Below, one piece after another: positions 33,596-44,899 of a stretch of DNA of 64,000 nt. The notes under the pieces were generated by a model that made no database searches, was not told the origin of the DNA, and was given only the letters and a program-made list of their open reading frames with translations. Position 1 is the first letter of the stretch, and the number at the start of each line of letters is the position of its first letter. This DNA comes from Chondrosia reniformis. Taxonomy: Eukaryota; Porifera; Demospongiae; Chondrillida; Chondrillidae. The DNA lies in the NCBI GenBank assembly GCA_947172415.1, contig OX359201.1, positions 2,294,001 to 2,358,000 on the forward strand, read 5' to 3'. The position numbers and the translations under genes are program-made.

Positions 33596-36500
33596 TCATA
33601 TATATACAACTTCATTTGCACTGTCAGTTATATCCTTTGTTATTGTAGAAGCATAAGCTGGGTTATGTTGAAGATCTACACCAGCACTGTAGGGGAAAGA
33701 GAGGAAGTAGATACAAATGGATTGCAATATTGCATTATATGTATACTTTCACAAATAATCATCTACGTATATGTCTTATCAGAGAGTACAGTAGAGAAGA
33801 GTAGAGAAAACCAGCTGCCTATATATTTTATTCGTCTCAGATGCCTATCATCTAAAAAGTTGCATAAAGTGGCTAGGAAATATAGGTTTGAACACACTTT
33901 ACATAATGCAAGTTAGTTCTGAGGGGACTAAAGTTGGATAGGTTATATAGCACACTATTTTTAATTAAGGATTCTTGGTTATCTGCTTTTATCATTATTA
34001 CTTAATATTACAGAATATTAGCTTTGAAAAGGAGAGGAATGAAGATTAGCTGCAGCAAGACGGAGTACATGTGTGTGAATGAGAGGGACCCGAGTGGAAC
34101 AGTGAAGTTACAAGGAGCAGAGATAAAGAAGGTGGAGCATTTTAAGTACCTAGGGTCAACAGTCCAGAGCAATGGAGAGTGTGGAAAAGAGTTGAAGAAG
34201 CGGGTGCAAGTAGGTTGGACTGGGTGGAGAAAATTGGCAGGTGTGATGTGTGACAGAAGAGTGCCAGCAAAATTGAAAGGGAAGGTGTACAAGACAGTGG
34301 TGAGACCAGCAATGTTGTATGGTTGAAAGACAGTAGCACTGAGGAGGCAGAGATGGAGATAGCTCAAGATGTTGAGGTTTTCTTTGGGAGTGACCAGAAT
34401 GGATAGGATCAGGAACGAGTACATCAGAGGGACAGTGCATGTTGGATGTTTTGGAGATAAAGTGAGAGAGGCCAGGATATATGATGGTTTGGTCATGTAC
34501 TGCAGAGGGATAGTGAATATATTGGTAGAAAAATGCTGGGGATGGAACTGCCAGGAAGGAGGCCTAGAGGACAAAAGAGGAGATTTATGGATGCTGTGAA
34601 AGAAGATATGAAGGTGTAAGAGAAGAGGATGCCGAGGATGGAAGCAGATGATTCGCTGTGTCGACCCCTAAAGGCAAAGCCAAAAGGAGAAGAAGACTTA
34701 ATATTACAGATATGCTAATGAGGAATGCCTAAACTAATATTAAATGTTTTTATTTTACTTGTAAATTCATAATTATATGTACGTATGTACATAACTTACT
34801 ACGTATATTCATTCTTATTTTTATTTTCTTCATGATTAAATCCCTTCTTTGTACTTCTCATGATAAGGACAAATATAACAACAGCAATGAGAGAAATTAG
34901 TGCTGCACCTCCAAAGAAACTTCCAACAACTCCACTTGTACAGTCACCATTGATTGATGGAGCAGATACTATTTGTTAATGCAATATATATTAAGAATAC
35001 ATAAACATTCATCCACAAATCTAGCAGTTATAGTGTAACTAATAAACAAAATAAATCATGCATAGTCAACTTGCTCACTTTCATTATCATTTAAGGCAAG
35101 TTCTACAGACTGAGACTTTCCAATAGCATTCACTGCTACAAGTGTGATGTAATATGTAGCATCTTCCACAAGTTCTCTTAAGTTGAGGTGTGTGTTGTTA
35201 GTTTTAATGTTAGTCACACTGCAAGTGCAAGTCTTGTCCATCGTATAACTCAATTCATACCAAGTAACTCCATCACATGTAGTTGGAGGTGACTCATCCC
35301 ATTCAATGTAGACAGATGTTGTTCTTGCTTGTTCTGTTATTTCTCTCAATCCAATTGGCTTATCTGGTGCTACATGGTACATGGCAATTTATGCAGATCA
35401 TCGACATTACACAATAAATGATAAAAACTCATCTCTGTGAATCAGTGAGGAGAGTAAAAATATATGATATATATACTGCATGATATGATTATATACCTCT
35501 CTCTGTTCCCAAACAACCTGTTGGCTCATCTGGTGCTACATAATACATAGAGTGGAATGCGTGCAATGAGTGAAACTAGATCTAGTGCAGTCACTGTTTA
35601 CTAGCTAGAATCACAAAAACTTCAATAATATTCATTTGTATCTTCCACAAATAAACATACATTTTAAACCTTCCACAAATCTAGCAGCTACGTACGTAGT
35701 GTAACTAATGAACAAACTAAATAATGCATAGTCAACTTGCTCACTTTCATTATCATTTAAGACAAGTTTTACAGACTGAGACTTTCTAAAAGCATTCACT
35801 GCTACAAGTGTCATGTAATATGTAGCATCTTCCATGAGTTCTGTTAAATTGTAATGTGTGTTGTTAGTTGTAATGTTAGTCACACTGCAAGTGCAAGTCT
35901 TGTCCATTGTATAACTCAATTCATACCAAGTAACTCCATCACATGTAGTTGGAGGTGACTCATCCCATTCAATGTAGACAGATGTTGTTCTTGCTTGTTC
36001 TGTTATTTCTCTCAATCCAATTGGCTCATCTGGTGCTACACAGAATAAAGTATATGGAATAATACAATTAAAAATACGTACATTGTAACAAATGCAGATC
36101 ATTGACATTATATAGAGTGGAAAGCGTAAACATTCACCTCTTAAGTACAGTCATTGTACTGTATATATAATAGTCAGTATCACAAAACCTACAATATTCA
36201 TTTATATATTATAGACCTTAACTGATTCCATAGTTAATAAATTATACACACTTTAATTTCATTTATGCAATTAACAAATGGCAATATATTAAATACAATG
36301 CCCCTTGACATTATTCACTGATTTATTTGAACTACGTACATATAAGTATATATATGACACTCCACTCCTGATAATTCTAAGTAAATTGACAGTGTATACA
36401 CTAAATATTTACTTAAGTATGGTTATGATATATTAGTGAATATGTCAAACTCACAGCACAAATAAAGTCAGTGAATCAGTGAGGCCAGTTAAAATATATG

Positions 36501-39500
36501 AATGTGGTTATCGATTACTGATATGATTATATACCTCTCTCTGCTCCCAAACACATTTCTAGCACATTTGAAGGTTCAGACATTGTACCAGTATCTGTGT
36601 TAGCTGAGTTGACTGCCCTCACTCTCATGTAGTATGTAGGGAACTCTGGTCCTGTCCAGTTGTAGTGTGTTAAGCTATTTTGGGAAAGTGCAATTCCATT
36701 GATTATTGTAAAGGTACTGTTTGTAGTGTACTCAATCTCATAAGAAGTGATCACTCCATTTGGATTAACAGGAGGTAGCCAGTTCATCTCAACTGCATTT
36801 TCAATATCTCTTGTAATTCTCAGAAGACGTGGAGGACTAGGAACTGAACAGAAAAATAAATAACATAAATAATAGCTAGAATAGCTACATAGTGCAACAT
36901 AAATATATATATATATTATATTATATTATTTATTTATTTATTTATATTAGATTAGATTACCTTAGTATATTGTAACTTGTACTGTATATAATATATTCAC
37001 TCAGTAATGTAGTTATAGTTTTAAACCAAACTCACTGTCATCTTCTGTTTTAACTGTCTTCTCTATGGGTTGACTGACTCCACTACCATCTGTAGCCCAC
37101 ACTCTAATCATGTATCCAGTTCCAGCTGTCAGCTTGTTCAGAGTAACACTTGTATTGTCAGATCCACCCAACCTCATGTAGGTTGGTGTGACTGGTACTG
37201 AGAAGTCCAGTCTTTCATAACTGATGTAATATCCAGAGCTTCCACTAACACTAGTCCAGCTGAGTGTAATGGAATATTGAGTAAGTTGTGTCACTGATAG
37301 GTCTTCAGTTGATGAGAGAGAGGTAGTGTCTACAGCAAGATTATATATTTTTTATATCTTTATCCATCTATCATTGCTTTACCATACACAAATTGTAATA
37401 GTTCTTTTATATATCAACATGTTGTAAGATATAAATAATAGTTATAGCCCAGAGGCGAGTATATAATAATTTAGGAAGAAGTCCAAGAATAATCGATATA
37501 GCTATATATCCCATTGTGAGAGCATTCGGGCATCCCAAGATCAAAATAGCAAAAATTTTAAAGGAATTCCAGAAATTTGCTTCAGGGTCTAAAAAAATCA
37601 CGACAATTGCAACTAAAAAGGGATGCATAAGATTTTCTTCACTTCCTGTATTAATTTGTAAATGCCATATATCCTATTAATCAGCAATTCATACTGGCAG
37701 TTATTTGCCACTGCTAGGTGGTTGCTATGTGTATTGAGTGACTATAAAATTGCTATTTGTTGTGAGAGATGAAACTTTCCCTTCAGATGGCGATTAATGG
37801 ATTCAGTGAGATTCAATAATATACACCCCCCCGAGTTGCACCTGGCCAGTTAAATTCTAAGCAACATTAGCAAAATCAATCTTCACACTTTTGATCGGCA
37901 AATAAATCACATAAAACACCCCCATTTCGGGATGTCACTGATTGTTAAGCAACATCGATCCCTCATGGGAGTGATAACAAATACATAATCATCTCGTTAC
38001 AATGATAATGGGGGATATATAGATATATAAATAATTTGCTAGCCATTTACAATCCTTTCAAAAGATAAGTTCAACTCAATTAGAAGGAATCCTTACTCTA
38101 TTAGATAAGTATTAACAAACTATGAAAAAGGAAAAGGAATGTGTTTGATTTACTTCACTTCCTGTATTAACTTGCTAATGCTGTTAATCAGCAATTCATG
38201 CTCTATATGGCAGATAATTTACCAATATCATCTCGTTGCCCTGGTAATGGGGGATATATAATTAATATACTATTTACAAACTTTGTGTGCTTTTGTAAAA
38301 ATGCACATTCTGCAATATTACATGAAAACACACTCTACATGAATGCTAACTTGGATTGACAAACATTCCAAACCATGCTGTCCTCCGATTTCCTTTACAG
38401 TAGAATTCTTCATTTGAGGGATTGATAGACATTGATCTTGTTAACTGATTAAACCTTCCTTGAGTGCTATAATATGATGAATAAGAGTGACCTGAGATTG
38501 GTGGTTTAGTTCCATTTCTATAATACCATGACACTTGACCTGCACCACTACTATAACAGAGGACACGATATCTAGTATTCCCTTGGATTAATATTGGAGT
38601 TCCATCAGTGACGAAACTGTTTCTTGGAAAGTAGATTCCAGGATACTGTGAACTTGTTTTGACATATATGGACACTCCAGCTGTAAAATATACAGTATTT
38701 AACAGAGTCAGCATTATTATAAAAGTATAAACATATAATACACATTTTTAATACCCTATGGAATATACATTCCTTAAAAGAATATCATCCTTAGTAAATT
38801 ATTAAATACAACATATATAATATACATACGTATGGCTTAGGGCTGTACTTATAGTGTTAAGTATTGAGAGAAAAAATGGTGTAATGTTATTCCAGCTGTA
38901 AATAAAGTATTATATGCAAAGTATATACAGCATTATTATATATAAACATATTAATGTATACACAATATATAAATGTATAAATACCCTAAGAATGGTTTAT
39001 GGAATATCTTTAAAAGAATATATACCGTACCGGTTTATTACATACATTCTCTCTGGCTTACGTGAGACCGTGCAACATCTAATTAACCTTCTCCATTAAG
39101 CCCAGCTTCTAAACAATACAGTCTTAAGATTGTTTGGAAGTGCTTGAACATTAAAGTTCAACTTGAATCTAATTATTAATTAAACTCTATTAAATGTCAA
39201 TCATACAAAGAAGTAAACAAACCTGTAACACTGGTCCTGTGAGTATCACTCCCCAGTATCACTCCATCCCTTCTATTAGATACATTACACTGGTAGTCTC
39301 CATTATCCCTCTCATAAACTATATCCACTACTACTGTGTTGTTGTACTGCCTCCTTGAACCAGCCTGTGATGGTTCTGATGGATTGTCACAAGTACTTCC
39401 ACTAGCACATGTCCAACTGTAAGTCAGTTCACTTCCATAAGGTACTCCAACCACTCTACACACCAAAACCACAGTTGTTCCTTGCTCCACTTCATAAGTG

Positions 39501-39759
39501 TTTGGATAGGCATCGATCTTAACTGTGAAACACAAATGCCATTGGATATTCTACAGTAGCTGTAATTTATGATATATCGAACGAGTACTCTGTAGTAGCT
39601 CTTCTTACCTTGGATGTTGCCAGGTCGGGAAGAGCAAACTTGACCGATTAAAAGACCTGAAGGAAATGGAACTAACAGTTTTACGTAGAAAAAAACGCCT
39701 AAGACTTATATACCTTCGAAGAAGAGTGTGACAATTATTCCTGCGTAGTAAGTTACCAT
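33596..39759 (-). CDS. IFR6: Ig-FN3 receptor with an extra FN3 domain
   Basis: Intact gene of ten exons: 39714-39759, 39609-39656, 39223-39522 (Ig1), 38351-38680 (Ig2), 37036-37329 (FN3-1), 36535-36843 (FN3-2), 35745-36035 (FN3-3a), 35079-35369 (FN3-3b), 34800-34968 (membrane) and 33596-33686 (tail). The total is 2169 nt, 722 aa. FN3-3a and FN3-3b are both 291 nt and nearly identical ([20 protein letters not shown] in both), so this member has four FN3 domains. Between them a 39-nt chimeric piece (35497-35535) also has splice sites and is phase-compatible; including it would give 735 aa. The tail reads NEYTYAGV, NPAY and ends EVVYI, three residues shorter than its siblings because of an early stop. 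A LINE fragment sits in the last intron. 7TM-4 lies about 1.7 kb upstream but is broken. Confidence 0.82.
34015..34695 (+). mobile_element. 5'-truncated LINE with target-site duplication
   Basis: The plus strand encodes the C-terminal part of a reverse transcriptase protein: GMKISCSKTEYMCVNE, HFKYLGSTVQSNGECGKEL, KGKVYKTVVRPAMLYG, then, in pieces, a RMDRIRNEYIRGT-like segment and a degraded tail. Frameshifts and stops are present. The element is flanked by a perfect 15-bp direct repeat acttaatattacaga (34000-34014 and 34696-34710). The empty site is visible in IFR1 near 3585 (acttaatattccagatatg). It lies in the last intron of IFR6 on the strand opposite to the gene. No long poly(A) is seen; the 3' end is purine-rich (aaaaggagaagaag). 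Confidence 0.88.
35497..35535 (-). other. Chimeric mini-exon candidate in IFR6
   Basis: The first part of an FN3-3 exon (acceptor tgtag, then codons for APDEPTG) is joined to the last part of an FN3-2 exon (codons for CLGTER, donor gtatat). The product is 39 nt, phase 1 at both ends, with no stop. It marks the recombination junction behind the FN3 duplication. Whether it is spliced into the mRNA is unknown. Confidence 0.5.
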
Positions 39760-40640
39760 TCTTATCTGTAGTTAGCGATCAACAATAACATAATAAAATG
39801 CAATAGGAACTATAAACTGTTTTAAGTGTAGCTGTAGGAACAATAATAAATCACGTGTGTAACTCGTGCTACATGCACTAGCAGACTCAGGGACGGTCCA
39901 GAATTTTGTAACAGAAAGGATAAACAGGGGATTTAGGGAATTAATACCGTATATAAACATACGTATATGTATCTATTTATGATTATAAGTTATAAATACA
40001 TATTTTCTATTTTCTATTTAGTATATAAAGGGGGATTGCTAATTACAAGCTATGTAGGAGTGTGATAGAAAGTATAGAAGTAGAGGTTAGAAAAATATGG
40101 CTCTAAGAGAGAGTACGTATATACGTATACTTCAAGCACCCAGAGAGCCCATCTCCTTAAATCCACCATTGTGCAAGGTCAATTTAATACATTAAGTACA
40201 ATTTTCTATATTATGTTATAGGTATTCACTCATATAATCAGCACAATAATGTTATATAGTGAAGTTGTGTGTATGTTCACTAACTAGAGTCAGTGTATAT
40301 GACAATTATGTCAAATATGTTGGTATATACATTTACTGATATATAGTTCTACAGAAGATTTGGGATGTAATATAAACTATGTGGTTTTACAGTATATATG
40401 TAGTTGGGAGATGTCCTGAGAGATGTGGCCACTCTGATCAAAGTGTACCAGAGTTGTGCTGACTGAATATGTATACATCAAATTAATGTTTACAACACTA
40501 GCCAACAATTCATTACTTGTAGTAGCTTAATATTATATCTATATCTATTGCTATCATCAACTATATAATCATGAGTATATACTTGACATATCATTAAAAT
40601 TTTTAATAGTTTACATTTTAGCAGATACTCTTATGTATGC
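39760..40640. promoter_or_regulatory. Upstream region of IFR6
   Basis: Holds the shared upstream flank (gtaactcgtgctacatgcac near 39860) and the conserved block gttgggagatgtcctgagag near 40401 with ggccactctgatcaaagtg after it. No coding sequence is supported. The sequence up to about 40340 is close to 50850-51410 upstream of IFR7. Confidence 0.4.
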
Positions 40641-41200
40641 GTATGTAATCAGGGAGTACGGTAGTACTCCCTATGTAGGGATGACACAGTTTTTTTCGTT
40701 TTCCCCATACATCGGTATAGGAGCAAAATCCCGAAATAGGCCGAAAATCGACAAAACAAGGCTATGTATAGCTAAATATACCATATATATACTCTAAATA
40801 GACCTTAAAGGCAAGCGAATATGTCCCGCAGGCGAAATAATAAACTTTAAAAATTCCAATTTTCGTCTTCTTCTTCATCTTCTTCGCTCGCTATAACTAA
40901 AAAAGGAAACAAGCTTTCGGACTACTTCTAAAGCGAAAAAACTCTAAATTTTCCGCGCTGTATTCTTTTGTAGAAGCGAGAGCGATTACTATATTATTGA
41001 GCATGACGGTTTTCATGGCCCCAGAGTCAAGGCCTCAATAAATTCGCCATTTTAATGACGTCATATTCAGTCGAAGATTGCGAAACCAAAGTGGTTTAAA
41101 ATACAACGAATTCCTAGCTTATGCTCCATAAAAAGTACAGAAACTAGAGAACAATAAAAATTTTCTACAAAAATAGTGAAGATGTAGGGATGGCACAAAA
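40641..41200. other. Unidentified insertion of about 0.55 kb
   Basis: This stretch has no counterpart in the other 7TM/IFR spacers and differs in composition, with more CpG and GC-containing words (cgctcgctataac, ccgcgctg, gacgtcat). Near its ends are similar direct sequences, ctatgtagggatgacac (about 40671) and gatgtagggatggcac (about 41180). No protein is recognised in any frame. It is probably a transposable element of unknown type or a captured fragment. Confidence 0.45.
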
Positions 41201-41437
41201 AGCACAGAAACAAGAAAGGGATGTTACACAGTGAAGCATTAGCTATGCATGAATCCTACTAGCAAGGGTGTTGTATGATTCAATAATTCAATATCAATGT
41301 TCATATGCATGTATGTTATTGAGGATATATATAAAGAAATCATAACAATACCATAAAGGTCCTCACACAGATGTATTGTAAAATTTTGCTTATCATAATA
41401 GCCTTTGCACGGCTCAGTGCAATTAACTCCCCTTTTT

Positions 41438-42165
41438 TCATAGTGCTTCCCTTCTTCCACTCTCTCTTGTATTTACAAGTACATATGAAACAGATTTTTT
41501 TGACGAAGTGGCTGAAAATATAGTAAAATGAGAAGAGATGTTGGAAAGAGGGAAAAAAACAAGCCAGCCCTCAGCTGTTAACACTATGTTCTCTAAAAGT
41601 GCTTCTTCAGCACTATCTCCCTCAGGCAAAGCTTCAGTAATGACTACTAGAACAATTTGACCAATAAAGCTTATTGTATTGCCAATTACAAGGAACAGAG
41701 TAAACCTTACAAGAGCCTTTTGTGACTTTAAGTCACCCGAAATGCTTCTGTGTCTTATGTAGAGGCACGACAATATGGGAATAACAATTGTCACTGCATG
41801 ACTTAAAATGCCATAAAGGAAGATGTACATTATTAGAAAAGGAAGTCCACCTTCATCATCCAGAGTAGGTGAACAGGTAACATTCTTGGCAATTGTAATA
41901 GTAATAACCTGAGGACTCCAAACCACTGCATTTAATGATATATTAATGACCCATATCACACAAACAGTCAGCACTACATACCTCAGTACTACTCCATTGT
42001 GGCCATACCTTACAAACAGGAACACTACCACAGTGAAAACTGCCATAAATGAGAATCTACAAGCTCCTCCACTTACAGTACATCCAAGTAAAGATGTGAC
42101 AAAGGTGTTCTGAAGGTTTGACATACAGGTAAGTGGCTGATATAACGAGGTCAGCAGTATTGAAT
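41438..42165 (-). pseudogene. 7TM-4: truncated and frameshifted 7TM receptor
   Basis: TM3 to TM7 are well preserved (FVRYGHN, NVTCSP, SCLYIRHR). TM1 and most of TM2 are missing, and homology stops near 42165. One extra base at 42077-42083 breaks the frame before TM3. One extra A in a run near 41553 shifts TM7 (reading FFPLSNIS where intact copies read FSLFPTS). It shares its 5' truncation and first lesion with 7TM-0. Confidence 0.82.
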
Positions 42166-43470
42166 ATTAATATAAGGTAAAGATGCAATATACCAGTATG
42201 TATGTAAATGTATATATTGTGAGAAAACCAATAGGAAAATGTACATGTATATGAAAATGTCATAAAATTCACTAATTGGCAATCGAAAAGTAATAAAGTA
42301 TTACCTCACTGTTTAACGTTAGCTTTTGGTGGTTTTGGTTAAGTGTGTTGTTACTATAGTTCACTAACAGAATTAAGGCATTTCATTGGCACTAAATTGA
42401 AGAATTTCATATTGTTCCCTTATTTATATGTGTCAGTTTAGTGTGAATGTACATTCAAAAGTGACAAAGTATACATACAATTATTTTTCTCATTATATTC
42501 CATTGAAAATGAAGAGGAATGTATTGTTGTGATCTTTAAATAGTTCATGCCAACAATGAATCAACAAGTTGAGCAGGCATGAAAAAGTCATTATATAGGT
42601 TTTAAATATACATGTATACATACATATGTTTAACCAATGTAAGATTGACATTATCTCACGGTTAGTTTTAAACCTCACATATACCTATATTAACTGTAGT
42701 AAATTAATTGGAAAATGAGATATTCATATAATAATGACTTGGGAAGTGGCTTTGATCATATATTATTACATAATATGATCAAAGCCACCTCCCATACATT
42801 TTCAACCATGAAGCTTACTACAGTACTTTAAGTAGTTAATGCAGTGGTTGATGTGAAATATTTATGATATAAAGGCAGACTGCAGCTGCAGATTCATCTT
42901 CAAAATACAATGTCATGATCATATATATAAGTGCTCGTTCTACCTTAGACAACTTCAGTAACTGCAATAAAATTAAAATAATATATATAAAATATTCTGT
43001 TTGTGCTGAGAAGAGTTGAGGTAGACTAGGTTAGGGTGAAATGAAAAGAAAATAGGAAAAAAGAAAAAATTCTCACAAACAACAGTCTGCATATACTGCA
43101 CCGTACAAGATTTAAAATATTCTGTTATCTACTTAACTAGTACTGTTGCATAAGGTTTTCTTCTAACTGCCTCAAACTTATCTTTTTTAAAGGATCATCA
43201 TTCGACTTCTAGAGCATCTGAAGACGCAGTTTTTGTCTGATCAAGAGAGACAACAAAACTGTGATGATATCCTATCAAAAGATAGTACTGTTGCATTAGC
43301 TACTTTTAAATTGCTTTATGTAACACCAAAATGGAATAAGAACTCATTCAATATTTATGTTTTGACATGTACCGGTTCCATGCTAAAGTGATTGATTTCA
43401 CTTTCTAAAGCATGTGAAGGATAAAACAAAGTATAAAGCCATAATAAAGTTTACATACTTACATAAATAT
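42057..43470. repeat. Segmental duplication, right copy (partner 1-1889)
   Basis: Near-identical to the left end of the window, without the internal tandem duplication seen there. It covers the N-terminal side of 7TM-4 and the spacer to 43470. Beyond the pseudogene no coding sequence is present. Confidence 0.85.
42741..42793. repeat. Hairpin, third copy
   Basis: Same palindrome as 684-736, with one mismatch in the right arm (ccacctccc). Confidence 0.75.
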
Positions 43471-43655
43471 TATGCTTCTACAATGACAAAGGATAAAACT
43501 GACAGTGTAAATGAAGTTGTATATGAAAAATGTGCATGACAGTGTTTACTATATACTAAGTAATTCCTGTTAAAAACAACTGTTTTAAGCTCTAATAATC
43601 TCTATTCTCGGAGTGTTAATTTTTCTTGTTGTCGAGACTATATTAAAAAGATAAT
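43470..43655 (+). pseudogene. Inverted fragment of an IFR tail exon
   Basis: The plus strand reads [20 protein letters not shown] then A and a stop at 43537-43539, followed by the normal IFR 3' flank. It is the only IFR sequence in this orientation that includes coding DNA. No membrane exon or NPAY part precedes it, so it is a dead inverted piece left by rearrangement. The next 150 bp (to about 43800) repeat sequence from 43290-43410 in direct orientation. Confidence 0.8.
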
Positions 43656-44044
43656 AAAGAAATTTATTTAAACTTTTGTTGTTACATACAGCAATTTAAA
43701 AGTAGCTAATGCAACAGTACTATCTTTTATCTTTTGAACTCATTCAATATTTATATTATGACATGTACAGGTTCAATGCTAAAGTAATTGATTTCACTTT
43801 CTAAAAGTTGTAAAGCGGCCAGGAAATATAGGCAGCCTTAGGTTTGAACACACTTTACAAGTTAGTTCGGATGCATAGGTACTGCAGAAAAGAACATTTG
43901 GGTCATTGCCACCTGCCTTTAAAGAGACATTAGTTTTTGAAGTGAACTGATTTTGTGTCAATTTGTACTACTATTTTGTAGAGAAAACTAAATTGATGTA
44001 ATGTTGCAACGTGTTCCTACAAAAGGCCAACTGTTTCAGAGTTT

Positions 44045-44899
44045 ATGGATTGTGAAAGTTTTATTGAACTGAAGAAACTCGTTTCAAAGTTAGATGATGT
44101 GGATGAGATGAATAATCTGGGGAAAATCCACATTATATATAATGATGAGGACAGTGGAATGGCTTCTTCTCCATTTTCTAATTCAGAAAGGTACATGTAT
44201 ATGTACGTATATGTACATAATATTTTTTGAATACCCAACATTACACTAACTTGTAATTTCTTCATATATGCAGTGAGATTTCCAATCAAACAAAAGTCTC
44301 AAAGATTAAAAATGACACTAGCTCCTCTGATAGTGTGGTAACATTTGAGAGTACATCAGGAGATGCCAATTCAAAGTAGGTTATTTTATGACTATTAGAT
44401 GGCAAGCAGATATAATGAAGGGAATTTGCCAAATGTTGTCAGGGTAATGACACCCTTTTATGCTCATCTGGTAGCATTTGATGAATTGAACAGCGTAAAA
44501 GTCCCATACTAACCAGTCTTGTAAATCTGTACAAATTTGATATTATGTCAATCATTATGTTTTGGTAGGATATCCTTTTGGTCTTATTGCAGACTATATA
44601 CATTACAACTTAGTTTTGTATACAGTGAGTGGCTAATAATAGCAGCACCATAATTAATTCAGTGCTAATAGATCTCACCATCATTGACTGATAATTTGAC
44701 AGGCTATTTAGATTTTTCTTTGTTTAGGAAATATACATGTACATACATAAATAATGCATGATAAACACTTCAATATACACATTGTCTTCATTTACCCTGC
44801 AGCATCCCTATATCACTGACTTCGTCAAGTACCAGTACATCCAAAACAGGTTCAAACTGTTTAGAACCTTCTGATACTGAGGAGAGTATATATGTTTAA
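44045..44899 (+). CDS. Small three-exon plus-strand gene, Ser/Thr-rich, function unknown
   Basis: The exons 44045-44190, 44274-44375 and 44803-44899 join in frame through GT-AG introns (donors gtacat and gtaggt; acceptors atatgcag and ccctgcag) to give 114 aa ending in TAA. The first exon encodes FIELKKLVSKLDDVDEMNNL, a charged, possibly helical segment, then KIHIIYNDEDSG. The rest is Ser/Thr-rich (TSSSDSVVTF, SLTSSSTSTSK) and low in complexity, ending EESIYV. No signal peptide or membrane segment is visible. The start Met is the first after a possible acceptor (tttcag, 44034-44039), so upstream exons may exist and this may be only the C-terminal part of a larger protein. I do not recognise the family. 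It is the only plus-strand gene model in the window. Confidence 0.5.

Noticed and set aside
33596-39759. Possibility that the IFR genes are receptor tyrosine kinases
   Set aside because: Ig/FN3 ectodomains suggest it, but the membrane exon splices in frame to a short tail with a stop, and no kinase motif (HRD, DFG) is seen in the introns or spacers.
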